The notes beneath the pieces are model-generated. The model worked only from the letters and a program-made list of their open reading frames with translations, was not told the DNA's origin and searched no databases. 64,000 nt of DNA from CAVSVP01 sp963731125 (GTDB lineage: Bacteria; Pseudomonadota; Gammaproteobacteria; Competibacterales; Competibacteraceae), in contig CAVSVP010000025.1 in NCBI GenBank assembly GCA_963731125.1, positions 30,452 to 94,451 of the forward strand, written 5' to 3'. Positions 53,847 to 62,812 of this stretch are shown here, one piece after another (position 1 is the stretch's first letter; each line of letters begins with the position of its first letter). The translations under genes and the position numbers were made by a program.

Positions 53847-53894
53847 TTATACGCCTCAATCACCAACGCGCCATACCACAGGAAAATCAACTAA

Positions 53895-56072
53895 ATGAAT
53901 TTGCAGTTACATGACCAACTAAAAGGCCACATTTGGGAAATCGCCAATCGACTTCGTGGCCCCTACCGCCCCCCTCAATATCGCCTGGTCATGCTGCCGA
54001 TCGTGGTGCTACGTCGGCTGGATTGTGTGCTTGAGCCCACAAAGGACAAGGTGCTCAAGCAATACGAAAAGCTGACCGCCCAGGAGATGCCGGAAAACGC
54101 CATGGAGAAACTACTTGGCAAGGCGGCCGATCCAAAGCGCACCCATCCGCTCTACAACACCAGCCCGTTCACCTTTGAGAAGCTGCTGGGTGATTCGGAG
54201 AACATCGCCCCCAACCTTGTGGCCTATATCAATGGCTTCTCGCCGACGGCCCGGGCCATCTTCGAGCGCTTCAAGTTTACCGACCAGATTGAAAAGCTCG
54301 ATGGCAGCAACCGCCTGTTCACCATCGTCAAGGCAATGACGGAAGTGGATCTGCACCCGGATCGCATCGACAATCTGCAGATGGGCTACCTGTTCGAGCA
54401 TCTGGTGATGCGCTTCAACGAGCAGGCCAACGAAGAGGCCGGGGACCACTTCACCCCACGAGAGGTTATTCGTCTGATGGCCAATCTGGTCTACACCGGG
54501 GAGCAGGATGTCTACACGCCGGGCATCTACCGCACCATCTACGACCCGGCCTGCGGTACCGGCGGCATGCTGTCGGAATCCGAGAAATTCATCCTCGGCC
54601 AGAACGATCAGGCCAATCTGGCCCTGTTCGGCCAGGAGTACAACGACGAATCCTGGGCCATCTGCTGCTCGGACATGCTGATCAAGGATGAAGACACCAG
54701 CAGCATCGTGCTGGGCGACACCCTGGGTGACGGCAAGACCCGCGACGGCTTCGAGGGCAAGCAGTTCCACTACCTGCTGGCCAATCCGCCCTTTGGTGTG
54801 GAATGGAAAGACCAGAAAAACGTCGTCGATAAGGAACACAAGGAGATGGGCTTTGCCGGGCGTTTCGGCGCTGGGCTGCCGGCCATCAACGATGGCTCCC
54901 TGCTATTCCTGCAACACATGATCGCCAAGATGCACCCCTACAAGGAAGGGGACGAGAATGCCGTCGGCTCCAAGATCGCCATTGTCTTCAATGGCTCGCC
55001 GCTGTTTTCGGGTGATGCCGGCTCCGGGCCGTCAAACATCCGCCGCTGGATCATTGAGAACGACTGGCTTGATGCCATCGTCGCGCTGCCCGACCAGCTG
55101 TTCTACAACACCGGTATCTTTACCTATGTCTGGCTGGTCACCAACCGCAAGGCTCCGGAGCGGCGCGGTAAGGTGCAGCTTATTGACGGCACCCGTTTCT
55201 TCCAGAAGATGAAAAAAAGCCTCAACAACAAGCGCAACGAGATCACCGAAGAGCAGATTCGCCACCTGACGCGCCTGTATGGCAACTACCAGGATGGCGA
55301 AACCGCCGAGGTTCAAATCAACGGCGACACCGAAACTCGCGTGGTCTCACGGACTTTCGAGAACCGCGAGTTCGGCTTCCTCAAGGTAACGGTGGAGCGC
55401 CCCCTGCGCATGAACTTCGAGGCCACGCCCGAGCGCATTGCGATGCTGGATGACCAGACCGCCTTTGCCAACCTGGCGACCTCGAAGAAGCGCAAGAACG
55501 AAGCGGCTGCCGCCAAAGAGGTCGCAGAAGGCCAGCAACTGCAGGAGGCCATTCGCGCTCTTCTGGCCGATTTGGCCGCCAACGGCCAGTACAACGACCG
55601 CGCTGCCTTCGATGCTGACTTGAGCGCCGCTGCCAAGGCCGCCGACCTGAAGCTCCCCGCACCCATCAAAAAAGCCATCTTCAACGCCCTGGGCGAACGG
55701 GACCCGAACGCGGAAATCTGCCGCGACAGCAAGGGTCGGCCGGAGCCCGACAGCGAGTTGCGCGACACCGAGAATATTCCCTTGCCCGCAGGCACCGAAC
55801 TGCCCCTGCCCATGCAATTCGGCCCGGACAAACCCAATGACGAGCTGGTGGCCGCCTTCCGGAGGGATATCCATGCCTATATGGCGCGCGAGGTGCTGCC
55901 CCATGTGCCCGATGCCTGGGTGGACTACAGCAAGACCAAGGTGGGCTATGAAATCCCCATCAATCGGCATTTCTATGTGTACAAGCCACCGCGCCCGCTG
56001 GAGGAAATCGAAACGGAGATCACCGAGCTGGAAGGGAAGATTGCCGGGCTGTTGAAGGGGTTGGTGGAATGA
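53895..56072 (+). CDS. hsdM: type I restriction-modification system, methyltransferase subunit
   Basis: N6-adenine methyltransferase subunit. It has an N-terminal helical HsdM domain (from MNLQLHDQLKGHIW), the AdoMet site DPACGTGGML near residue 220, and the catalytic motif ANPPFGVEW near residue 296. At 725 aa it is on the long side because of the C-terminal extension rich in Ala/Lys. Translation of hsdS is coupled by an ATGA overlap. The start follows a weak AGGA with a long spacer. Methylation needs an intact HsdS, which is broken here. Confidence 0.94.
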   Translation: MNLQLHDQLKGHIWEIANRLRGPYRPPQYRLVMLPIVVLRRLDCVLEPTKDKVLKQYEKLTAQEMPENAMEKLLGKAADPKRTHPLYNTSPFTFEKLLGDSENIAPNLVAYINGFSPTARAIFERFKFTDQIEKLDGSNRLFTIVKAMTEVDLHPDRIDNLQMGYLFEHLVMRFNEQANEEAGDHFTPREVIRLMANLVYTGEQDVYTPGIYRTIYDPACGTGGMLSESEKFILGQNDQANLALFGQEYNDESWAICCSDMLIKDEDTSSIVLGDTLGDGKTRDGFEGKQFHYLLANPPFGVEWKDQKNVVDKEHKEMGFAGRFGAGLPAINDGSLLFLQHMIAKMHPYKEGDENAVGSKIAIVFNGSPLFSGDAGSGPSNIRRWIIENDWLDAIVALPDQLFYNTGIFTYVWLVTNRKAPERRGKVQLIDGTRFFQKMKKSLNNKRNEITEEQIRHLTRLYGNYQDGETAEVQINGDTETRVVSRTFENREFGFLKVTVERPLRMNFEATPERIAMLDDQTAFANLATSKKRKNEAAAAKEVAEGQQLQEAIRALLADLAANGQYNDRAAFDADLSAAAKAADLKLPAPIKKAIFNALGERDPNAEICRDSKGRPEPDSELRDTENIPLPAGTELPLPMQFGPDKPNDELVAAFRRDIHAYMAREVLPHVPDAWVDYSKTKVGYEIPINRHFYVYKPPRPLEEIETEITELEGKIAGLLKGLVE

Positions 56073-56281
56073 TTTTTGAGTCAGAAGATCAAAATCAACG
56101 ACTTAAGTGGGCATTCTCGAGCTGCAAAAACGGAGCTTGGGGTGATGAACCTGATGGTGCTAGCGATGCAATATGCATACGTGCGGCCGACTTCGATGGA
56201 CAACTTGGACGTCTTAACAATGGTGAGCGAACATTCAGATCGCTCGACCAAAAGACCTTCGACAAAATTGCTTTACGTAAC

Positions 56282-57757
56282 CAATACCTTCGCCAAAATA
56301 CAGGAGGGCGGCAGGCCGCAGTGGTAAGGTAAGTAGTAGCGAACTAAAACCTACCACTTCAGAGGCGCGCCGCCCATGCATGACATTATGCTGATTTTGA
56401 GTTGCCTAAACCAGACACTGGATAAAACAAGTGTGCGTCGTTTGGCGCGAATCGTAGAAGGCTTGTTAGCGGTCACGGGTCGGGTGACGATGCTGGGGGT
56501 ATCACGTTGGGCGGAGCGCGGTGGCAGCTACCGGACAATCCAACGGTTTTTCACCACGACGATTGACTGGGCGCAGGTGCATTGGTGGTTGATCCGCACG
56601 CATCTGCTGGGCGAGGACACGGAGTGGCTGCTGGCGGGCGATGAGGTGGTGGTCACCAAATCGGGCAAACAAACCTATGGTCTGGGTCGTTTTTTCAGTT
56701 CGTTGTATGGTAAGACGGTGCCGGGGCTGTGTTTTCTGAACCTGTCGCTGATCAACGTGAACCGAGGCTGTTCGCATACGGTACGTCTGGAACCGATCCT
56801 CAAGGGGCCAGCCGACAGTAGTCCCAAGGGCCAGAAAACGGGCAACAAGGCGAAGGCCAGCCATCGCACCAACGCCACACCGGCCAAGCCAAAGGGGCGC
56901 CCGAAAGGCAGTCGTAATCGCAATCGCCGGGAGGTCGTGCTATCGCCTTATCTGGTGTTGGTACAAGGCATTATCCGCCCAGTATTGGCCCTGTTGGGCC
57001 AGCAGATCAAGCTGCGCTACTTCGTCTTCGATGGGGCGTTTGGTCATCATGCAGCGCTTCAGATGGTGCGCCAAACCGGCTTGGAAATGATCTGCAAGCT
57101 CCAGCACAACGCTGCCCTGTATGAACCCTATAGGGGAGCGTACTCAGGGCGGGGGCCGCGCCGCAAGTACGGCGATAAACTCAACTATGAACAACTGCCC
57201 GAGCGGCACTTGAAGCAGGACTCGGTCCGCGATCACATCCGCACCCTGATCTATCAACTGCCCGTCTGGCACAAGTTGTTTCCCGATCGGCTCAATGTCG
57301 TGATCCTCGTCAAAATCAACCAACGCACCCAAGCCCGTGCTCATGTCATCTTATTCAGCAGCGATCTGAGCTTGGACTACGAGCGAATGATCACCTTCTA
57401 TCGCGTACGCTTCCAACTGGAATTTCAGTTCCGCGACGCGAAGCAATATTGGGGGCTGGAAGACTTTATGGCGGTCAAACAGACCCCGGTCTACAACAGC
57501 GCCAACTTGGCCCTGTTCATGGTCTCGCTCTCGCAGGTACTGATCCGCCCCCTGCGCGAACACTGTCCGGCCTTTAGCGTCCTTGATCTCAAGGCCCTGT
57601 TTCGAGGCTGGAAATATGCTCGTGAAATCCTAAAATACCTTCCGCAAATGCCTCAGCCGATTTCTATGGACTCCATCGCCTCTCAGGTCGCTCAGCTTGG
57701 GCGCATTAATCAACCACTTGTAAGGGCCTGAGCTACGGTAAATTGGCGAGGGTATTG
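56282..57757. mobile_element. IS4-family insertion sequence in hsdS, 1476 bp
   Basis: Imperfect terminal inverted repeats begin CAATACCTTCGCCAA at the left end and CAATACCCTCGCCAA at the right (reverse). The 5-base target duplication GTAAC lies at 56277-56281 and 57758-57762. One transposase gene fills the element. Confidence 0.93.
56376..57731 (+). CDS. IS4-family transposase
   Basis: DDE transposase (451 aa). The first Asp is in LLAGDEVVVTKSGK, the second in YFVFDGAFGHH, and the Glu in the IS4 signature Y-(2)-R-(3)-E-(6)-K, read as YRVRFQLEFQFRDAK. A basic low-complexity linker (about residues 150-190) lies between the catalytic blocks. It is intact, so the element may still move. Confidence 0.93.
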   Translation: MHDIMLILSCLNQTLDKTSVRRLARIVEGLLAVTGRVTMLGVSRWAERGGSYRTIQRFFTTTIDWAQVHWWLIRTHLLGEDTEWLLAGDEVVVTKSGKQTYGLGRFFSSLYGKTVPGLCFLNLSLINVNRGCSHTVRLEPILKGPADSSPKGQKTGNKAKASHRTNATPAKPKGRPKGSRNRNRREVVLSPYLVLVQGIIRPVLALLGQQIKLRYFVFDGAFGHHAALQMVRQTGLEMICKLQHNAALYEPYRGAYSGRGPRRKYGDKLNYEQLPERHLKQDSVRDHIRTLIYQLPVWHKLFPDRLNVVILVKINQRTQARAHVILFSSDLSLDYERMITFYRVRFQLEFQFRDAKQYWGLEDFMAVKQTPVYNSANLALFMVSLSQVLIRPLREHCPAFSVLDLKALFRGWKYAREILKYLPQMPQPISMDSIASQVAQLGRINQPLVRA

Positions 57758-58847
57758 GTAACGGCGATATTATTATTGAAAAGTCCGGTGGCGGTGAAAA
57801 GCAACTAGTTGGGCGTGCCGTAATCTTTCACAGCGATCACCCCAGCTTTACCTCTAATTTCCTGGCGCGCTGCCGTCCTGCTGAAGGGATCGAACCTGAG
57901 TATTTAAATTACCTGCTACTGGCCATATACAACGGGCGCGGAACATACCCCCACTTAAAGCAAAGCACAGGGATTCAGAACCTTGATCTGGGAAGTTTTC
58001 TAGATATTAAGGTGAATATCCCACCCCTCCAAACCCAACGCCGCATCGCCCAGTTTCTGGATGAAAAAACCGCCCGCATCGACGGCCTGATCGAAAAAAA
58101 GCGCGCTTTGCTCGACCGGCTGGCCGAAAAGCGCCAGGCCCTGATCACCCGCGCCGTCACCAAGGGCCTGAACCCCGACGCCCCCATGAAACACTCCGGT
58201 ATCGACTGGCTGGGGGATATTCCGGCGCATTGGGAGGTGCGCCGATTGCGTTATTCAGTTGAGAAAATTGAGCAAGGCTGGTCCCCACAATGTGATAACC
58301 GACCTGCTGAGCTTGGCGAATGGGGTGTGCTGAAAGTCGGCTGTGTTAATGGTGATAGTTACGACGAAAAAGACAATAAAGCGTTGCCGGCTCACTTAGA
58401 CCCGTTGGTCCGTTATGAAGTTTGTGTCGGTGATATTCTTATCAGTCGCGCCAACACCAAAGAATTACTGGGAAGTGCAGCACTAGTCAGCGCAACACAG
58501 GGCCGTATCATTTTCAGCGATAAGTTGTACCGCATTCATTTGGAAGCAGACATAGACCCACGATTTCTTATTGGAATTTTGAGATCACCGTTGTCGAGAT
58601 TCCAGTACGAGCAAGATGCTACTGGAACAAGTGGCTCAATGCAGAATATCGGCCAAGATACGATCAAAAACTTGCGCCACACCCTGCCACCCTTTGAGGA
58701 GCAACGACAAATTGGCGCCTACTTGGATGAGCTACTAAGTAAAGATTGCAGTATCGAGAATGCAGTTAAATCTTCAATTGAAAAGTTAGAAGAGTATCGC
58801 TCCTCCTTGATCACCGCCGCTGTAATCGGCCAAATCGGAGGGCTGCA

Positions 58848-59460
58848 ATGACATTGGCAGCCTCTACCTATTTCGAGCACCTGAAGGCATATGTAAACGA
58901 TCGATACGTTATGCATGATGGCTCAGGTGGAGAGGTGATTCTTAGGGAAAAGTACTTTCCCCCCCACTGGAACACGCGCGAAAACGAGAAAAATAAAGCT
59001 TATTTTACCTGGGCAAGGATTGGCGTTTAAGCTGGATCACGATCAAGTGGAATTGCAGCGAAAAAAAAGCAAGCCCCCTCTTTTTCACTTTCTCGACGAC
59101 ACAGCCAAGCCGTGGTCGAAACGGTGCGATTTTGTCATTTTCTATGTGAAGGGACGAAAGTTTTGCGCCGACTGCATCGAATTCAAGTCCAAGAGCCTGA
59201 CCGCTGAAAAGATCGTGCCGCAATTACGAGCAGGCACCTGTTGGGTCAACGCGTTGAAACGAACGATTGAGCAATACACTGGCGATAAACGAAGAATGCA
59301 CCTGAGGAAATTCGTATTTGCCTCCAATGACAATCCAGATGCTTATATAGATCCTAACCGACAATTAATCGCTGACCCCTCCATACGTTATTACCATTTT
59401 GACGAGGTGCATGGCCAAGCGCTGGCTGATTTGCAGAACACCTCGGTTCAGGAGATTTGA
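58848..59460 (+). pseudogene. accessory gene of the R-M cassette, PD-(D/E)XK-like, frameshifted at C7
   Basis: Starts inside the hsdS stop (ATGA) and ends 3 bases before hsdR. The first frame covers MTLAASTYFEHLKAYVNDRY to a stop at 59030; the second is open from 58939 to 59460. They overlap at a run of seven C (58959-58965); with six C one continuous frame of 203 aa results. The second part has CDFVIFYVKGRKFCADCIEF followed by KSK, i.e. D-X(n)-E-X-K, resembling a PD-(D/E)XK nuclease core. Possibly a helper nuclease or regulator; no family name can be given. Confidence 0.65.
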
Positions 59461-59463
59461 CAC

Positions 59464-62400
59464 ATGGCTGGCCATTCCGAACTTGCCTTTGAGACTGCCA
59501 TAGAAGCTGGGCTGACCAGCGCGGGCGGCTATGAAAAGCGCGAAGCGACTGACTATGACGAGGCGTTGGCCCTTTTCCCCGACGACGTGACCGGTTTTCT
59601 GCAAGACAGCCAGCCAGCCAAATGGAGTCAGCTGGAGGCGCTGCTGGGCGAAAAGACCCGAGCCACGGTACTCGACAGCCTGAGCAAGGAGCTGGAGATT
59701 AAGGGCACCCTGCATGTGCTGCGCTATGGCTTTAAGTGCTATGGCAAGACCTTCCGGCTGGCCCACTTTCGGCCCAACTCCGGCATGAACCCGGAGGCGG
59801 CCGCCGCCTACGCGCTGAACCGTCTGACGGTGACCCGCCAGGTGGCGTTTACCTCGGTGATGAAAAAGGCGGGCGGCCTGGGGCAAAACCAGCACCGCCG
59901 CTGCATTATCGATGTCACCCTGAGCCTGAACGGCCTGCCGGTGGCCACTGCCGAGCTGAAAAACCCGCTCACCGGCCAGCGGGCAACGGATGCGGTCAAG
60001 CAGTATATGCAGGACCGCGATGAACGCGACTTGCTTTTTGCCTTCAAAAAGCGTGCGCTGGTGCATTTTGCCGTGGACCCGGACGAGGTATGGATGACCA
60101 CCCGCCTGAAGGGCAAGGACACGGTATTCCTGCCCTTCAATCGCGGGTATGAGCATGGCGCGGGCAATCCACCGGTGGAAAACAACTGGAAGACCCACTA
60201 CCTCTGGGATGAAGTGCTGGAGAAGAACAGCCTGATGGATATCCTGCAGCGCTTCATGCATCTGGAAGTGAAGGAGCGGCAGGTCAAGACCGACAAGGGC
60301 GTGCGCACCATCCGCAAAGAAACCATGATTTTTCCCCGTTATCACCAGCTTGATGCGGTGCGCCAGCTGGTCGGCCATGCGCGGGCCAATGGCTCGGGGC
60401 ATAACTATCTGGTGCAGCATTCCGCCGGGTCGGGCAAGTCCAATTCCATTGCCTGGCTGGCGCATCGTCTCGCCAGCCTGCATGACGCCGGCGATCAGAA
60501 GGTGTTCCACTCAGTGGTGGTGGTCACCGACCGGCGCGTGCTGGACCAGCAGTTACAGAACACCATCTATCAGTTCGAGCACAAGACCGGGGTGGTGGAA
60601 AAGATCGACGAGAACACCCAGCAGCTTGCACAGGCCTTGTCCGGCGGTACGCCCATCATCATCACCACCTTGCAGAAGTTCCCCTTTATCTCTCAGGCGC
60701 TTTCCACGCTGGAGAAAAAGGGCGAAGGCGTAAAAATCAGCACCGCCGGCAAGCGCTTTGCCGTGATTGTGGACGAGGCGCACTCTTCTCAGAGTGGCGA
60801 GACGGCCACCGAGCTGCGGGGCATGCTGAACAAGGATGGCATCGAGGCGGCGATTGCCGCCCAGTTGTCCGATGAGGAAGACGACGCGCTATCTGATGAG
60901 GCCAAGGCGGCCATTCTGCGGGACTCGCTGAAACGGGCGCGGCAGCCTAACTTGAGTTTTTTTGCGTTTACCGCCACACCCAAGTTCAAGACCAAAGCGC
61001 TGTTCGATGAGCCCGGCCCTTCGGGCACTTCCCCGTTTCACGAGTACTCCATGCGCCAGGCCATCGAGGAAGGCTTTATCATGGATGTGCTGCAGAATTA
61101 CACCACCTACAAACGCTTCTTCGGCCTGATCAAACAGGTGGAGAACGACCCGGAAGTGCCGCGCAAGAAAGCCGCCAAGGCGTTGAGCCGCTATCTGGAG
61201 CTGCACCCGGTCAATATCGATCAGGTGGTCTCGGTGATTGTCGAGCACTTCCGGCTGTATGTGATGAACGAAATGGGCGGGCGAGCCAAGGCCATGGTGG
61301 TTACTGGTTCGCGCCTGGCTGCCGTGAAATACAAGCTGGCCTTTGACCGTTATATCAAGGACAACGGATACGGCGGCATCCGCTCGCTGGTGGCGTTTTC
61401 TGGCAGCGTGGAAGACCCGGACGACCCCGGCTCCGCCTATACCGAAGTGGCGATGAACGACGGCCTTTCCGAAAGCGAGCTGCCCGAAACCTTTGAGCGC
61501 GAGGATTACCGTGTGCTGCTGGTGGCGGATAAGTACCAGACAGGTTTCGATCAGCCGCTGTTGCAGACCATGTATGTGGTCAAGCGACTGGCCGGCGTTC
61601 AGGCGGTGCAGACCTTGTCGCGGCTGAATCGTGTCGCACCAGGCAAGGCGCGCACCTTCGTGCTGGATTTCGCCAATGAAGAAGACGATATCTATCAGGC
61701 GTTCAAGCCCTATTACGAGACGACACCGATCGGCGAGAATGCCGATCCCCATCAGTTGTCCGAGCTGCAACACAAGCTGTTGAACTGGGCTATTTTTTCG
61801 CCCGCTGATGTGGATACGTTCGCCGAGGTCTGGTACCGGCGCAAGCGTGATCACTCGGCGTCAGATCACCGGGTGATGAACGCGGCGCTCGACGCTGTTG
61901 TCGATCGATTCTGTGATCAAGAAGAGGCCGAGCAGGAGGAGATTCGCGGCCAGTTGACCGCTTACCGCAACCTATACGCTTTTCTCTCGCAGATCATTCC
62001 CTATCAGGACAGCGAACTGGAGAAATTCTACGCCTTCGTCCGCAACCTGCTTTCCAAGCTGCCGCCTCCGGGTGACGGACAGGCGTTCGCGCTCGACGAC
62101 GAGGTGGCCTTGCGCTATTTCCGTCTGCAACAGATGACTGAAGGATCCATCGACCTGGGTACAGGCGAGGCCTATCCACTGAAGGGGCCGACCGATGTCG
62201 GCACCAGCGGCGTGAAGGAAGAAGCGGTAGCGCTGTCGTCACTGGTGGAAAAACTCAACGAACGCTTTGGTACTGACTTCACAGAGGCAGATCAACTATT
62301 TTTCGACCAGATCAGCGCCAGTGCCGAGGAGGATGAAAAGATTGTTGAAGCCGCAAAAGCGAACAACCTGCCCAATTTCTCTGCGTTTCTGGAACGTGTG

Positions 62401-62553
62401 CTTGATCAGCTGTTTATCGACCGTATGGAAAACAACGAAGAGATATTTTCCCGTGTCATGACGGATAAGGAGTTTCGTTCGGCTGCCCATGAGCATCTGG
62501 CAGAAGAGATTTTCAAGAGAGTACGTGACGAGAAGGCTCGGGAAGGTGAGTAA
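59464..62553 (+). CDS. hsdR: type I restriction enzyme, restriction/translocase subunit
   Basis: Motor and nuclease subunit (1029 aa). The N-terminal nuclease domain has the acidic pair and ExK in DVTLSLNGLPVATAELKNP; the SF2 helicase motor has Walker A SAGSGKSNS near residue 325 and DEAH in VIVDEAHSSQSG, then motif III FFAFTATPK and motif VI-like QTLSRLNRVAPGK. The C-terminal helical region contacts HsdM/HsdS. It is intact, but the complex lacks HsdS as long as the IS stays. Confidence 0.94.
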   Translation: MAGHSELAFETAIEAGLTSAGGYEKREATDYDEALALFPDDVTGFLQDSQPAKWSQLEALLGEKTRATVLDSLSKELEIKGTLHVLRYGFKCYGKTFRLAHFRPNSGMNPEAAAAYALNRLTVTRQVAFTSVMKKAGGLGQNQHRRCIIDVTLSLNGLPVATAELKNPLTGQRATDAVKQYMQDRDERDLLFAFKKRALVHFAVDPDEVWMTTRLKGKDTVFLPFNRGYEHGAGNPPVENNWKTHYLWDEVLEKNSLMDILQRFMHLEVKERQVKTDKGVRTIRKETMIFPRYHQLDAVRQLVGHARANGSGHNYLVQHSAGSGKSNSIAWLAHRLASLHDAGDQKVFHSVVVVTDRRVLDQQLQNTIYQFEHKTGVVEKIDENTQQLAQALSGGTPIIITTLQKFPFISQALSTLEKKGEGVKISTAGKRFAVIVDEAHSSQSGETATELRGMLNKDGIEAAIAAQLSDEEDDALSDEAKAAILRDSLKRARQPNLSFFAFTATPKFKTKALFDEPGPSGTSPFHEYSMRQAIEEGFIMDVLQNYTTYKRFFGLIKQVENDPEVPRKKAAKALSRYLELHPVNIDQVVSVIVEHFRLYVMNEMGGRAKAMVVTGSRLAAVKYKLAFDRYIKDNGYGGIRSLVAFSGSVEDPDDPGSAYTEVAMNDGLSESELPETFEREDYRVLLVADKYQTGFDQPLLQTMYVVKRLAGVQAVQTLSRLNRVAPGKARTFVLDFANEEDDIYQAFKPYYETTPIGENADPHQLSELQHKLLNWAIFSPADVDTFAEVWYRRKRDHSASDHRVMNAALDAVVDRFCDQEEAEQEEIRGQLTAYRNLYAFLSQIIPYQDSELEKFYAFVRNLLSKLPPPGDGQAFALDDEVALRYFRLQQMTEGSIDLGTGEAYPLKGPTDVGTSGVKEEAVALSSLVEKLNERFGTDFTEADQLFFDQISASAEEDEKIVEAAKANNLPNFSAFLERVLDQLFIDRMENNEEIFSRVMTDKEFRSAAHEHLAEEIFKRVRDEKAREGE

Positions 62554-62572
62554 GAATCTTGGTACGTAGAGC

Positions 62573-62633
62573 GTATAACAATGCCATGCAGTTGACGCTC
62601 CTTACGTCGCGCAACTGATGGCAGGCGTTAAGC
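62573..62633 (+). other. attC site of the R-M cassette
   Basis: The inverse core GTATAAC and the core GTTAAGC enclose arms TGCCAT-G-CAGTTG (62582-62594) and CAACTGATGGCA (62612-62623), complementary except for one extrahelical G. Size 61 bases and the bulged G are typical of attC. Confidence 0.78.
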
Positions 62634-62812
62634 GGCGCTTCGCGCCGCTTAACGGCGTGCGAGATAATCATTGAGCAGTTGTCGGCGCGAAGCGCCGCCT
62701 AACTACTCAATGAAGCGGACATCGCTTCGCGACGCCTTCGGTGCCCGCTCGTTCGGCAAAAAGCCCTACAGGCTTTTTGCCTCGTCGCGGGTGCCGCTTA
62801 TCTCGCACGCCG
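62628..62812. mobile_element. gene-less palindromic cassette, copy B (185 bp)
   Basis: Same start, hairpins and length as copy A; I see no difference across the unit. It ends at core GTTATGT. With copy A it forms direct repeats around the R-M cassette, so homologous exchange could delete the R-M genes. Confidence 0.75.

Larger units (their letters stand above)
56069..58851 (+). pseudogene. hsdS: type I specificity subunit split by an IS
   Basis: The N-terminal part (56069-56281) carries CKNGAWGDEPDG and the rest (57763-58851) continues at GDIIIEKSGGGEKQLVGR. Removing the 1476-bp IS and one 5-base duplication rejoins the codons CGT AAC GGC in frame and gives 433 aa. The joined protein has the normal plan: target recognition domain 1, central conserved coiled coil (QTQRRIAQFLDEK), domain 2, distal conserved helix (PPFEEQRQIGAYLDE). 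Without HsdS neither methylation nor cleavage is expected, unless the IS excises. Confidence 0.92.
53847..62627 (+). mobile_element. integron cassette carrying a complete type I restriction-modification system
   Basis: Runs from G|TTATAC at 53846 to the G of GTTAAGC at 62627. Its attC inverse core GTATAAC (62573-62579) is the exact reverse complement of the starting core, as for one excisable unit. It contains hsdM, hsdS (split by an IS), an accessory gene, and hsdR in one direction. It is 8.8 kb now, or 7.3 kb without the IS, far longer than the usual 0.5-1 kb cassette. The genes are visibly richer in G+C than the neighbouring cassettes. Confidence 0.7.

Noticed and set aside
53661..53852. 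The 185-bp repeat as a MITE
   Set aside because: No target duplication at either copy, while both copies begin and end exactly at integron cores and have the complementary inverse core inside; the cassette reading explains more.
54111..54839. Long minus-strand frame inside hsdM (also 55347-55970, 59365-60510 and 60889-61854)
   Set aside because: Antisense shadows typical of G+C-rich genes; the plus-strand proteins are clearly HsdM and HsdR.
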